Positions 7,530 to 12,730 of a stretch of 15,759 nt of DNA are shown one piece after another. A model generated the notes under the pieces. The model was not told the origin of the DNA. It made no database searches and saw only the letters and a list, made by a program, of their open reading frames with translations. This DNA is from Chloroflexota bacterium (GTDB taxonomy: Bacteria; Chloroflexota; Dormibacteria; Dormibacterales; Dormibacteraceae), in contig DMCH01000140.1 in the NCBI GenBank assembly GCA_003446775.1, positions 8,944 to 24,702 on the forward strand, read 5' to 3'. Made by a program: the position numbers and the translations under genes. Position 1 is the first letter of the stretch. Every line of letters begins with the position of its first letter.

Positions 7530-7535
7530 TTTAAT
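7530..7535 (+). promoter_or_regulatory. Putative -10 for the epimerase gene
   Basis: TTTAAT (5 of 6 matches to TATAAT) lies in the 25-bp gap after the acyltransferase stop and 9 nt before the TTG start. The run GGGGG in between could alternatively act as a ribosome binding site, though it is close to the start. Confidence 0.35.
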
Positions 7536-7544
7536 CCGGGGGCT

Positions 7545-8489
7545 TTGCACCTTGTCATCGGCGCCGGGGAGTTCCTGGGCGACCACGTCTCGAAGGCCCT
7601 CGCCGTAGAAGCGCCGGTCATCGAGCTGCACGCGGATGCCGACGACGAGACGCTCGCCGACGCGATCAAAACCGTCGAGGTCGTCCACTACTGCCCGGAA
7701 ACCTGGTCGCCGGCGCACCGCTTGCGCTATCGGCGCGAGCCACCGCGCCTGCTCCAGCGGGTCGTCGAGGCGGCGCGGCACGCGGGAGTCCGGCGAATCG
7801 TTCACCTGTCGACGGCAGACGTCTATGGGTCTGATCACAGGGTAAGGATCACCGAGAAGTCGAAGCTTCATCCCGTGCACGCCTACGAGCGCCTGAAGCT
7901 CTTCGAGGAGAGCTGGCTCCTTGATACCGTGCACGACCTCGAGGTGGTGGTCCTCCGCCCGGCGAGGGTCTTCGGGCTGGGCGAAAACTGGATCCTGCCG
8001 CGATTGATGGGATCGCTTGCGCATGGACGTGTGTGGCTGCCGCGAGGCGGACGCGTCATGCAGACGTTCATCGCCGCCGAAGATGTCGGCCGCGCGTGCC
8101 TGGCCGCCGCTGATCGCGGCCGCCCCGGAAAGACTTACCTCGTCGGCGGCTTCGACGCCACCTGGCGAGACCTCCTCGAGTCATGCGCCCGCACGGCCGG
8201 GGTGAGCGCGGATATCGTGAGCCTGCCCTATGACCTCGCGTACGTGCGCGCGCTGGCCGCGGAAGCGACGGCGTCGCGCGGCGGGCCGGTCTGGCCCAGC
8301 GTCTACGCCGTAGACGTGATCGGCAAGCCGCACCAGGTCGACGACTCGCATTCCCGCCGCGAGCTCACGTGGTCGCCGTCAGTGGGCAGCTTCGAGCAGG
8401 CGATGCCGCAGATGTCCGGTTGGTTGTCCGAGCTGCCTGGGGTCGTACCGCGCCGAGAGCCTGAGGCTATTTCATCGCCAGACACGTAA
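7545..8489 (+). CDS. NAD(P)-dependent epimerase/dehydratase (extended SDR-like)
   Basis: A 314-aa Rossmann-fold protein of the extended/atypical short-chain dehydrogenase group. The nucleotide-binding loop is VIGAGEFLG (residues 4-12), S89-T90 lie in HLSTADVYG, and the catalytic YxxxK is YERLK (Y114, K118). RPARVFG and the segment MQTFIAAEDVGRACLAA are typical of sugar-nucleotide epimerases and 3-beta-HSD-like members. The substrate is unknown. TTG 7545 is the only start placing the glycine loop at the usual distance from the N-terminus. The last residues (ISSPDT) and the stop are read from a duplicated fragment of the neighbouring Lrp-domain gene's 3' end, so the original C-terminus has probably been altered. 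Confidence 0.85.
   Translation: MHLVIGAGEFLGDHVSKALAVEAPVIELHADADDETLADAIKTVEVVHYCPETWSPAHRLRYRREPPRLLQRVVEAARHAGVRRIVHLSTADVYGSDHRVRITEKSKLHPVHAYERLKLFEESWLLDTVHDLEVVVLRPARVFGLGENWILPRLMGSLAHGRVWLPRGGRVMQTFIAAEDVGRACLAAADRGRPGKTYLVGGFDATWRDLLESCARTAGVSADIVSLPYDLAYVRALAAEATASRGGPVWPSVYAVDVIGKPHQVDDSHSRRELTWSPSVGSFEQAMPQMSGWLSELPGVVPRREPEAISSPDT
8467..8489. repeat. Short duplicate of the Lrp-domain gene 3' end
   Basis: These 23 bases are identical to 8785-8807, the last codons of the Lrp-domain gene read in reverse. Here they form the end of the epimerase reading frame, including its TAA. They form the left flank of element B. Confidence 0.9.
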
Positions 8490-8615
8490 TAAACGCGGTG
8501 AGGCAGGCCTCACCGCGGGTACTCCTGGCGAGGTTGGGAGGCGCTTTGTAGGCGGACGCTGGGTGACGGCCGGAATAATCCGGCCTTAACGCGACGCGTT
8601 GTCCTGAGACGAATT
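8490..8615 (+). repeat. Structured repeat element, copy B
   Basis: Second copy of the element. Hairpin 1 pairs 8494-8503 with 8508-8517 (10 bp, loop CAGG). Stem 2 pairs 8522-8529 with 8533-8540 and includes three G-T pairs, which only pair if the plus strand is transcribed. Stem 3 is weak (8541-8543 with 8557-8559). Stem 4 pairs 8568-8574 with 8579-8585 (7 bp, loop ATAA). A further hairpin (AACGC/GCGTT, 8588-8600) follows. It starts directly after the epimerase stop and is flanked on both sides by duplicated pieces of the Lrp-domain gene. Confidence 0.75.
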
Positions 8616-8659
8616 TATTTCATCGCCAGACACGTGACGGTCTTGAACACGCCGTCGAT
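8611..8659. repeat. Longer duplicate of the Lrp-domain gene 3' end
   Basis: These 49 bases match 8781-8829 with two differences. Read on the minus strand they spell IDGVFKTVTCLAMK and a stop, the true C-terminus of the Lrp-domain protein. There is no start or upstream sequence, so it is a fragment between elements B and C, not a gene. Confidence 0.9.
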
Positions 8660-8784
8660 AAGCGCGGTGAGGCAGGCCTCACCGCGGACTCCCAGCCACG
8701 CGTGGAGAAGCTTGGAAGTTGGACGCTTGGGTGATGGCCCGAGTAAATCGGGCCTGGTGGCCACCCGTTTGACTAATTACGAAT
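8660..8784 (+). repeat. Structured repeat element, copy C
   Basis: Third copy of the element. Hairpin 1 pairs 8663-8672 with 8677-8686 and has the same sequence as copy B. Stem 2 is shorter (8689-8692 with 8704-8707). Stem 3 pairs AAGC 8708-8711 with GCTT 8725-8728. Stem 4 pairs 8736-8742 with 8748-8754 (7 bp, loop GTAAA). Its fifth pair is C-G where copy B has G-C, a compensatory change. It lies immediately downstream, in the reverse sense, of the intact Lrp-domain gene. Confidence 0.75.
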
Positions 8785-9012
8785 CTATTTCATCGCCAGA
8801 CACGTAACGGTCTTGAACACGCCGTCGATCTTCTGGATCTTGTCGACGATCAGCGAACCGATCGAGTTCACATCCGGGGCCTCGCAGACGGCGATGACGT
8901 CGTATTCGCCGGTGATCGCGTCGGCTGCTGTGATGCCCTTGACGCCCGCCATCTTCTTGGCGACCTCGAGCGCCTGCCCGGGCGACGCGTTGATCAGGAC
9001 ATAAGCCTTCAT
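8785..9012 (-). CDS. Stand-alone Lrp/AsnC ligand-binding (RAM) domain protein
   Basis: A 75-aa protein consisting only of the alpha/beta ligand-binding domain of Lrp/AsnC regulators, without the DNA-binding helix-turn-helix. AYVLINASPGQALEVAKKM, GITAADAITGEYDVIAVCEA and VFKTVTCLAMK correspond to the beta-alpha-beta repeats of that fold. Single-domain members are known to form rings and may bind amino acids, but their role is poorly defined. A GGGGG at 9020-9024 lies 7 nt before the ATG. The neighbouring amino-acid dehydratase makes an amino-acid-sensing role attractive, but this is speculation. Its 3' end has been copied twice downstream, interleaved with elements C and B. Confidence 0.85.
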   Translation of the reverse strand: MKAYVLINASPGQALEVAKKMAGVKGITAADAITGEYDVIAVCEAPDVNSIGSLIVDKIQKIDGVFKTVTCLAMK

Positions 9013-9062
9013 CCGTCTACCCCCAAATCCAGCCGTCGAATAACAGTGTCAGCGTAACGCGG

Positions 9063-10073
9063 TCAGCGCGACTTGAGGGCGCGGATCATGACCTCGTCGG
9101 TGACGTTGGCCCCCGAGAGCACGACGACCACCTTCTCGTTCGGGCTCGGGCTGTAGTGGTACAGGAGCGCAGCCAGAGCAGCCGCGCCGGCGGGCTCGGC
9201 GAGCAGGTGCTCCCACTCGAACAACAGCCGGATCGCGCGCAGCATCTCGGTGTCGTCCACGAGCACCACCTCGTCCACGTAGCGCTTCGCCAGCTCGAAC
9301 GTGAGCTTCCCCGGGGCCGAGGCCGCGAGCCCATCCGCGATGGTGTCGACCCGGTCGAGAGTGACGATCCGGCCTGCCTCGAGCGAGCGTCGCATGCCGT
9401 CGGCTCCCGCCGGCTCGGCGCCGATCACCTTCACGCGCGGCCGCTTCTCCTTCAGATAGAGCGCGATGCCTCCGATCAGTCCGCCGCCGCCGATCGGCAC
9501 CAGTACCGTATCCACGTCTTCCAGATCGCGGAGCAGCTCCACCGCAATCGATCCCTGACCAGCGATCACGTCCGGATCGTCGAAGGCATGCACGAAGGTC
9601 GCGCCGCCCCGCTCCACATGTCGCATCGCCTCGAGGTAGGCGTCGTTGTAGTTGCGGCCCGCCGGCACGACCTCGGCTCCGAGACGCCGGATCGCCTCGA
9701 CTTTGAGCTGGTTTGCGGTTTCCGGGACGTAGACGGTGGCGGGAATCTTGAAAGCGGCGGCGGCGTACGCGACGCCCTGACCGTGGTTTCCCGCCGACGC
9801 CGTGATGACGCCCGCCGAGCGCTCCTCGGGACGCAGCCGCATCACCTTGGTCAGCGCGCCGCGCACCTTGAAGGCTCGTATGGGTTGGATCGATTCGATC
9901 TTGATGTGGACGTAGCAGCGCGCCTTGTCGGTGAACGCGCGCGAGTACTGAAGGGGGGTGGGGGGGAGGTACTGGGCGAGGTCCCGGGCTGCCGTCTCCA
10001 CAGAGCTGGGAGTTACCCCGGCCGTCTGATCTTGTGCGCCCTGCGCGCGCCCGGCGGACTCGACTTCCCTCAA
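9063..10073 (-). CDS. PLP-dependent threonine/serine dehydratase
   Basis: A 336-aa fold-type II PLP enzyme resembling IlvA/TdcB, converting threonine to 2-oxobutanoate and ammonia (serine to pyruvate). The lysine that binds PLP lies in RAFKVRGA, where most members have SFKxRGA. SAGNHGQGVAYAA is the asparagine-loop block and PIGGGGLIGG binds the cofactor phosphate. There is no C-terminal ACT-like regulatory domain, so it resembles the catabolic or unregulated form. TTG 10073 is preferred because TATCAT lies 10 nt upstream; GTG 10001 is a possible shorter start (312 aa). A G-rich run (about 9953-9968, plus strand) lies in its early codons. It diverges from the 52-aa basic protein. Confidence 0.88.
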   Translation of the reverse strand: MREVESAGRAQGAQDQTAGVTPSSVETAARDLAQYLPPTPLQYSRAFTDKARCYVHIKIESIQPIRAFKVRGALTKVMRLRPEERSAGVITASAGNHGQGVAYAAAAFKIPATVYVPETANQLKVEAIRRLGAEVVPAGRNYNDAYLEAMRHVERGGATFVHAFDDPDVIAGQGSIAVELLRDLEDVDTVLVPIGGGGLIGGIALYLKEKRPRVKVIGAEPAGADGMRRSLEAGRIVTLDRVDTIADGLAASAPGKLTFELAKRYVDEVVLVDDTEMLRAIRLLFEWEHLLAEPAGAAALAALLYHYSPSPNEKVVVVLSGANVTDEVMIRALKSR

Positions 10074-10082
10074 CGCTAGGTC

Positions 10083-10089
10083 AATGATA
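10083..10089. promoter_or_regulatory. Bidirectional -10 element, dehydratase / 52-aa protein
   Basis: AATGAT on the plus strand (10083-10088) is followed by six bases and the ATG at 10095. The complementary TATCAT on the minus strand (10089-10084) points toward the TTG at 10073, giving a predicted leader of about three bases. The two hexamers overlap by five bases. Confidence 0.45.
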
Positions 10090-10094
10090 GGTGC

Positions 10095-10253
10095 ATGACT
10101 GACGACCTCGACAGGATCGAACCGCGGGAAGGCGCACACGTCAAGGCGCGCGACAAAAAGGTGCGCGGGCCGAAGGTGATCGCCGTCAATCCTGGTTTGA
10201 AAAAGCTGGCCCTGCACATCGCGGACAAGCGAAAGAAGCCAAAGCCCACTTAA
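10095..10253 (+). CDS. Small basic protein of unknown function
   Basis: A 52-aa reading frame with mainly G or C third positions, an ATG start and a -10-like hexamer six bases upstream, consistent with a leaderless gene. The N-terminus is acidic (MTDDLDRIEPREG), followed by a strongly lysine/arginine-rich body (KARDKKVRGPKVIAVNPG, ending KRKKPKPT). There is no signal peptide, membrane segment or cysteine pair. The composition suggests a nucleic-acid or ribosome contact, but no family is recognised. Its TAA shares the palindrome TTAA with the stop of the converging thioesterase gene (4-bp overlap). It fits the space between two genes exactly, which supports it being real. Confidence 0.6.
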   Translation: MTDDLDRIEPREGAHVKARDKKVRGPKVIAVNPGLKKLALHIADKRKKPKPT

Positions 10254-10615
10254 AAATCGGCGGGGACGATCGCCCTCTTGTGCGTGCCCGAACCCAACAG
10301 CACCTCACCCTGGTGGCACGCCACGTCGAAGTAGAGCTTGTTGCCTTTGACCTCGGTCAATTTCGCCGTGACCACGACAGTGCTGCCTGGCGCCGCCGGC
10401 GCCATGTGGCGCACATGCACCTCATAGCCGACCGACGTGTGACCTTCGGGCAGCAGCTCCTCGACGCACTTGTGGCTGGCGCCTTCCATGAGACCGATCA
10501 TGGCCGGCGTGGCGAAGATGCCCTTGCCGCCTACATGCCGAGTGATCAAACGTTCGTCGACGACGCGCTCGATGCGGCTCTCGAGCCCAGGTTGAATGCG
10601 GTCTGCTGTCGCCAC
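10250..10615 (-). CDS. FlK-like hotdog-fold thioesterase
   Basis: A 121-aa thioesterase of the fluoroacetyl-CoA thioesterase (FlK) family. T36, E44, G63 and H70 have the same spacing as the FlK active-site residues T42, E50, G69 and H76. The segments TPAMIGLMEGASHKCVEELL and TSVGYEVHVRHMAPAAPGS are the family blocks. Most relatives are not fluoroacetate enzymes but act on other short acyl-CoAs or are uncharacterised, so the substrate is open. The GTG start at 10615 lacks a ribosome binding site; GACAAT (10628-10623) lies 7 nt upstream. It converges on and overlaps the 52-aa gene, and its start is 18 bp from that of galU. Confidence 0.85.
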   Translation of the reverse strand: MATADRIQPGLESRIERVVDERLITRHVGGKGIFATPAMIGLMEGASHKCVEELLPEGHTSVGYEVHVRHMAPAAPGSTVVVTAKLTEVKGNKLYFDVACHQGEVLLGSGTHKRAIVPADF

Positions 10616-10619
10616 ACAT

Positions 10620-10628
10620 TAGATTGTC
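10620..10628. promoter_or_regulatory. Bidirectional -10 region, thioesterase / galU
   Basis: TAGATT on the plus strand (10620-10625) lies 7 nt before the GTG at 10633. GACAAT on the minus strand (10628-10623) lies 7 nt before the GTG at 10615. The hexamers overlap and the start codons are 18 bp apart, the same geometry as at gltX. Confidence 0.5.
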
Positions 10629-10632
10629 GTAC

Positions 10633-11517
10633 GTGACGAGGCCGGCTGTTCGCAAAGCGATCATCACCGCGGCCGGACTCGGCACTCGATTTCTGCCCGC
10701 CACCAAAGCGCAGCCGAAAGAGATGCTGCCCCTGGTCGACAAGCCCGCCATCCAGTACAGCGTCGAGGAGGCGGTCGCCAGCGGCATCGAAGAGGTGATC
10801 ATGGTCACCGGTGGCGGCAAGCGCGCCATCGTCGACCACTTCGACCGCTCGCACGAGCTCGAGCATTACCTGCGCGAGCGCGGCCGGACGGACCTCCTGA
10901 GCATTCTTGCCGAGGTCGATGCCATCGCTGACAAGATCGACATCACCTACATCCAGCAGCGCGAACCGCGCGGGTTGGGACATGCAATCTGGACCGCTCG
11001 GCGCCTCGTCGGCGACGAGCCTTGCGCCGCCTTGCTGCCGGACGACGTCATTCTCGGCGCCGAACCGTGCCTCAAACAGCTCATCGCGGCATATCAAGAG
11101 ACCGGCGCGACGGTCCTGGCGGCGCGCCGGGTGCCCAAGGAGCAGGTGAGTCGGTACGGCATCATCGCGACGGGCAAGTCGCGAGGGCCGTTGCACGAGG
11201 TCACCGACGTGGTCGAGAAGCCGGCCGCGGACGAAGCCCCCTCCAACCTGGCGAGCCTTGGCCGCTACGTGCTGCTGCCGGCGGTATTCGAGGAGCTCGG
11301 ACTCACCGAGCCCGGCGCCGGCAACGAGATCCAGCTCGTCGATGCGATCAGGCGGACGCTCCAGCGGTCGCGGGTGGTTGCGCTCGAGTTCGAAGGTGAC
11401 TACTACGACCTCGGCACGGTGGCCGGCTATCTGCGCGCAAACATGACCCTGGCGATGCGCCGCGACGACCTTCGGGACGAGCTGGTTTCCTTCCTGAGGG
11501 AGCTTCTCGGCGAGTAG
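10633..11517 (+). CDS. galU: UTP-glucose-1-phosphate uridylyltransferase
   Basis: A 294-aa nucleotidyltransferase making UDP-glucose from UTP and glucose-1-phosphate, the precursor for glycolipids, exopolysaccharide and trehalose. The nucleotide-binding block is AAGLGTRFLPATKAQPKEM (residues 13-31), followed by LVDKPAIQY, EVIMVTGGGKRAIVDHFD, QREPRGLGHAIW and LLPDDVILG, all in GalU order. Length is normal. GTG 10633 is chosen over TTG 10624 because TAGATT stands 7 nt before it and the extra residues (SYV) are not conserved. It is divergent from the thioesterase and co-directional with two small genes downstream that have their own promoter-like boxes. Confidence 0.95.
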   Translation: MTRPAVRKAIITAAGLGTRFLPATKAQPKEMLPLVDKPAIQYSVEEAVASGIEEVIMVTGGGKRAIVDHFDRSHELEHYLRERGRTDLLSILAEVDAIADKIDITYIQQREPRGLGHAIWTARRLVGDEPCAALLPDDVILGAEPCLKQLIAAYQETGATVLAARRVPKEQVSRYGIIATGKSRGPLHEVTDVVEKPAADEAPSNLASLGRYVLLPAVFEELGLTEPGAGNEIQLVDAIRRTLQRSRVVALEFEGDYYDLGTVAGYLRANMTLAMRRDDLRDELVSFLRELLGE

Positions 11518-11540
11518 CCTCCGGGGCCTCGGGCGCAGGT

Positions 11541-11568
11541 TTGGAAGGGCCTTACAGAGGGCTATACT
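11541..11568 (+). promoter_or_regulatory. Sigma-70-type promoter before 90-aa gene
   Basis: TTGGAA (11541-11546), a 16-nt spacer and TATACT (11563-11568, 5 of 6 matches) form a standard promoter. Transcription would start near 11575, giving a leader of about 39 nt before the ATG at 11614, unlike the leaderless genes nearby. Confidence 0.6.
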
Positions 11569-11613
11569 TCAACGTAGCTCTATGAGCGGAATCCCTGCCC
11601 GAGTGATGTACCT

Positions 11614-11886
11614 ATGGCTATTTCAGGACGAAGAAGATTCGACGACGACAAGGTTGTCAAGTACGAGACCGCGGAGAAGGACTTCGAGGTTGAGGTTTCG
11701 CGCACCCTCAACAAGTGGTGCGTCACCGTCTACCAGATGCCGGACAGGCAGATCGTGGTCCAGGACTTCTATCCGGAGCGTTGGAAGGCGCTCGCACGCG
11801 CCCAGGACTTCATCCGCCTCCTGAACCAGCGCAAGAAGAAGGAAGAGGAAGGGCTCGCCGGCTCCCGCGACGACGACGACTACTAG
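11614..11886 (+). CDS. Small charged protein of unknown function
   Basis: A 90-aa soluble protein. The middle (FEVEVSRTLNKWCVTVYQMPDRQIVVQDFYPE) looks like a short beta-sheet, followed by one amphipathic helix (RWKALARAQDFIRLLNQRKKKEEEG) and an acidic end (DDDDY). There is no signal peptide or metal motif and only one cysteine. No family is recognised. Third-position GC and a clear promoter upstream argue that it is a genuine gene. It lies between galU and a small membrane protein on the same strand; the gap to the latter is 22 bp. Confidence 0.7.
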   Translation: MAISGRRRFDDDKVVKYETAEKDFEVEVSRTLNKWCVTVYQMPDRQIVVQDFYPERWKALARAQDFIRLLNQRKKKEEEGLAGSRDDDDY

Positions 11887-11893
11887 GTCTAGC

Positions 11894-11899
11894 TAGAAT
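11894..11899 (+). promoter_or_regulatory. -10-like box before the 67-aa membrane protein
   Basis: TAGAAT (5 of 6 matches to TATAAT) lies 9 nt before the GTG at 11909, so transcription would start two or three bases before the start codon. There is no Shine-Dalgarno sequence. Confidence 0.45.
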
Positions 11900-11908
11900 T
11901 CACCGCTC

Positions 11909-12112
11909 GTGAGCTGGGCCTTTGTACGACGGGAGTGGGGGGCGGTCACCTTCGTGCTGACAGTGCTCGTCGGCATGGTCGCGGTGCCGGTCGCGCTCTA
12001 CTTCACGAACGTGGGTCCCAGCCCGGTGACGGGTCCGGCCATCACGACCGCAAGCAGCGCCCGCGCGAGCGGAGTCACCTCGCCGACCCCGACGCCGACG
12101 AAGTCGCCCTAG
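11909..12112 (+). CDS. Small single-pass membrane protein, unknown function
   Basis: A 67-aa protein with a positively charged start (SWAFVRREWG), one hydrophobic helix (about residues 12-32, AVTFVLTVLVGMVAVPVALY), and a low-complexity T/S/P-rich tail ending TPTPTKSP. The charge pattern suggests the N-terminus stays in the cytoplasm and the tail is outside, possibly glycosylated or spanning the wall; this is inference. No family is recognised. The GTG start has a TAGAAT box just upstream and no ribosome binding site. It converges on the next gene with a 10-bp gap. Confidence 0.6.
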   Translation: MSWAFVRREWGAVTFVLTVLVGMVAVPVALYFTNVGPSPVTGPAITTASSARASGVTSPTPTPTKSP

Positions 12113-12122
12113 GTACCAGGCT

Positions 12123-12662
12123 TCAACCGGCGAGCTGCCACAGCAGCCGGTCGCCGTTCGAGCGGACGATGTCGTCGAGCGGTATCACCAGGTCCGCGAA
12201 CGACGCGCTTCCGCTACTGACCCGCATCTCGATCACATCCGCCAGGCGCAGGCGTGCCGTCTGGGCGCAGTCACGCAAGAACGTGAAGACCACCGGGCGC
12301 ACGAGGTTGAGGACGTAGGCCGCGTGAACGGGTGCGCCGTCAGAGAGCGTTTCGCCGGCGAGGCTGCGGTCGCGGAAGGCGAGGACGACGACCTCGTCGC
12401 TCAGCATCACGGGTTCGCTCCAGGCGTATGCGGAGCCCTCGATCCCGCGCAGGAGCTGAAGCAGCTCGGCGAGCCGGCGCATGGGGGGCGGCGGCCCTTC
12501 GATCAGCAGGGGAACGTCCCGGAGCGGCTCCTGGAAGTTTTGCGATCGGTACTGGGCCGTGAACCCAAGGTCGGAGATCCCGGCGAACGGCGCCGGGACC
12601 TTGATCGTCACCTCGGAAAGGGGTTGGTTGCTGGGACGCATTCTCCTACCGCCGCTTTTCAT
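12123..12662 (-). CDS. Hypothetical protein
   Basis: A 179-aa protein that I do not recognise. It has no signal peptide or membrane segment; the sequence alternates predicted strands and helices, for example PLLIEGPPPPMRRLAELLQ, VMLSDEVVVLAFRDRS, YVLNLVRPVVFTFLRDC and LADVIEMRVSSGSASFADL. The fold cannot be named. Third positions are GC-rich throughout and the reading frame fills the space between two neighbours. ATG 12662 is used; an in-frame ATG at 12641 gives a product seven residues shorter. The GTTAAT (minus strand) five bases before the first ATG may be a -10. Its start is 69 bp from the racemase start. Confidence 0.65.
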   Translation of the reverse strand: MKSGGRRMRPSNQPLSEVTIKVPAPFAGISDLGFTAQYRSQNFQEPLRDVPLLIEGPPPPMRRLAELLQLLRGIEGSAYAWSEPVMLSDEVVVLAFRDRSLAGETLSDGAPVHAAYVLNLVRPVVFTFLRDCAQTARLRLADVIEMRVSSGSASFADLVIPLDDIVRSNGDRLLWQLAG

Positions 12663-12730
12663 GACCTATTAACGCACGGGGCCCCCCTAAACGTCTCCTT
12701 CCTGTAGACGAGAATTGGGCGGATGTCCAG

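Noticed and set aside
8490..8784. tRNA, self-cleaving ribozyme or known riboswitch
   Set aside because: I found no cloverleaf, no hammerhead core (CTGATGA with GAAA) and no riboswitch core that I know. A covariance-model search would be needed to exclude rarer classes.
8467..8829. CRISPR array or simple tandem repeat
   Set aside because: Repeat units are about 150-170 bp, only two or three in number, unequal in length, and contain gene fragments and hairpins; there are no short repeats with unique spacers.
9953..9968. G-rich run as a G-quadruplex regulatory site
   Set aside because: It consists of essentially two G-runs within codons for LPPTP and lacks four well-separated G-tracts, so there is too little to claim a function.
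9156..10079. Long open frame opposite the dehydratase
   Set aside because: The sense strand encodes a clear PLP enzyme with all motifs; the antisense product has no recognisable features.
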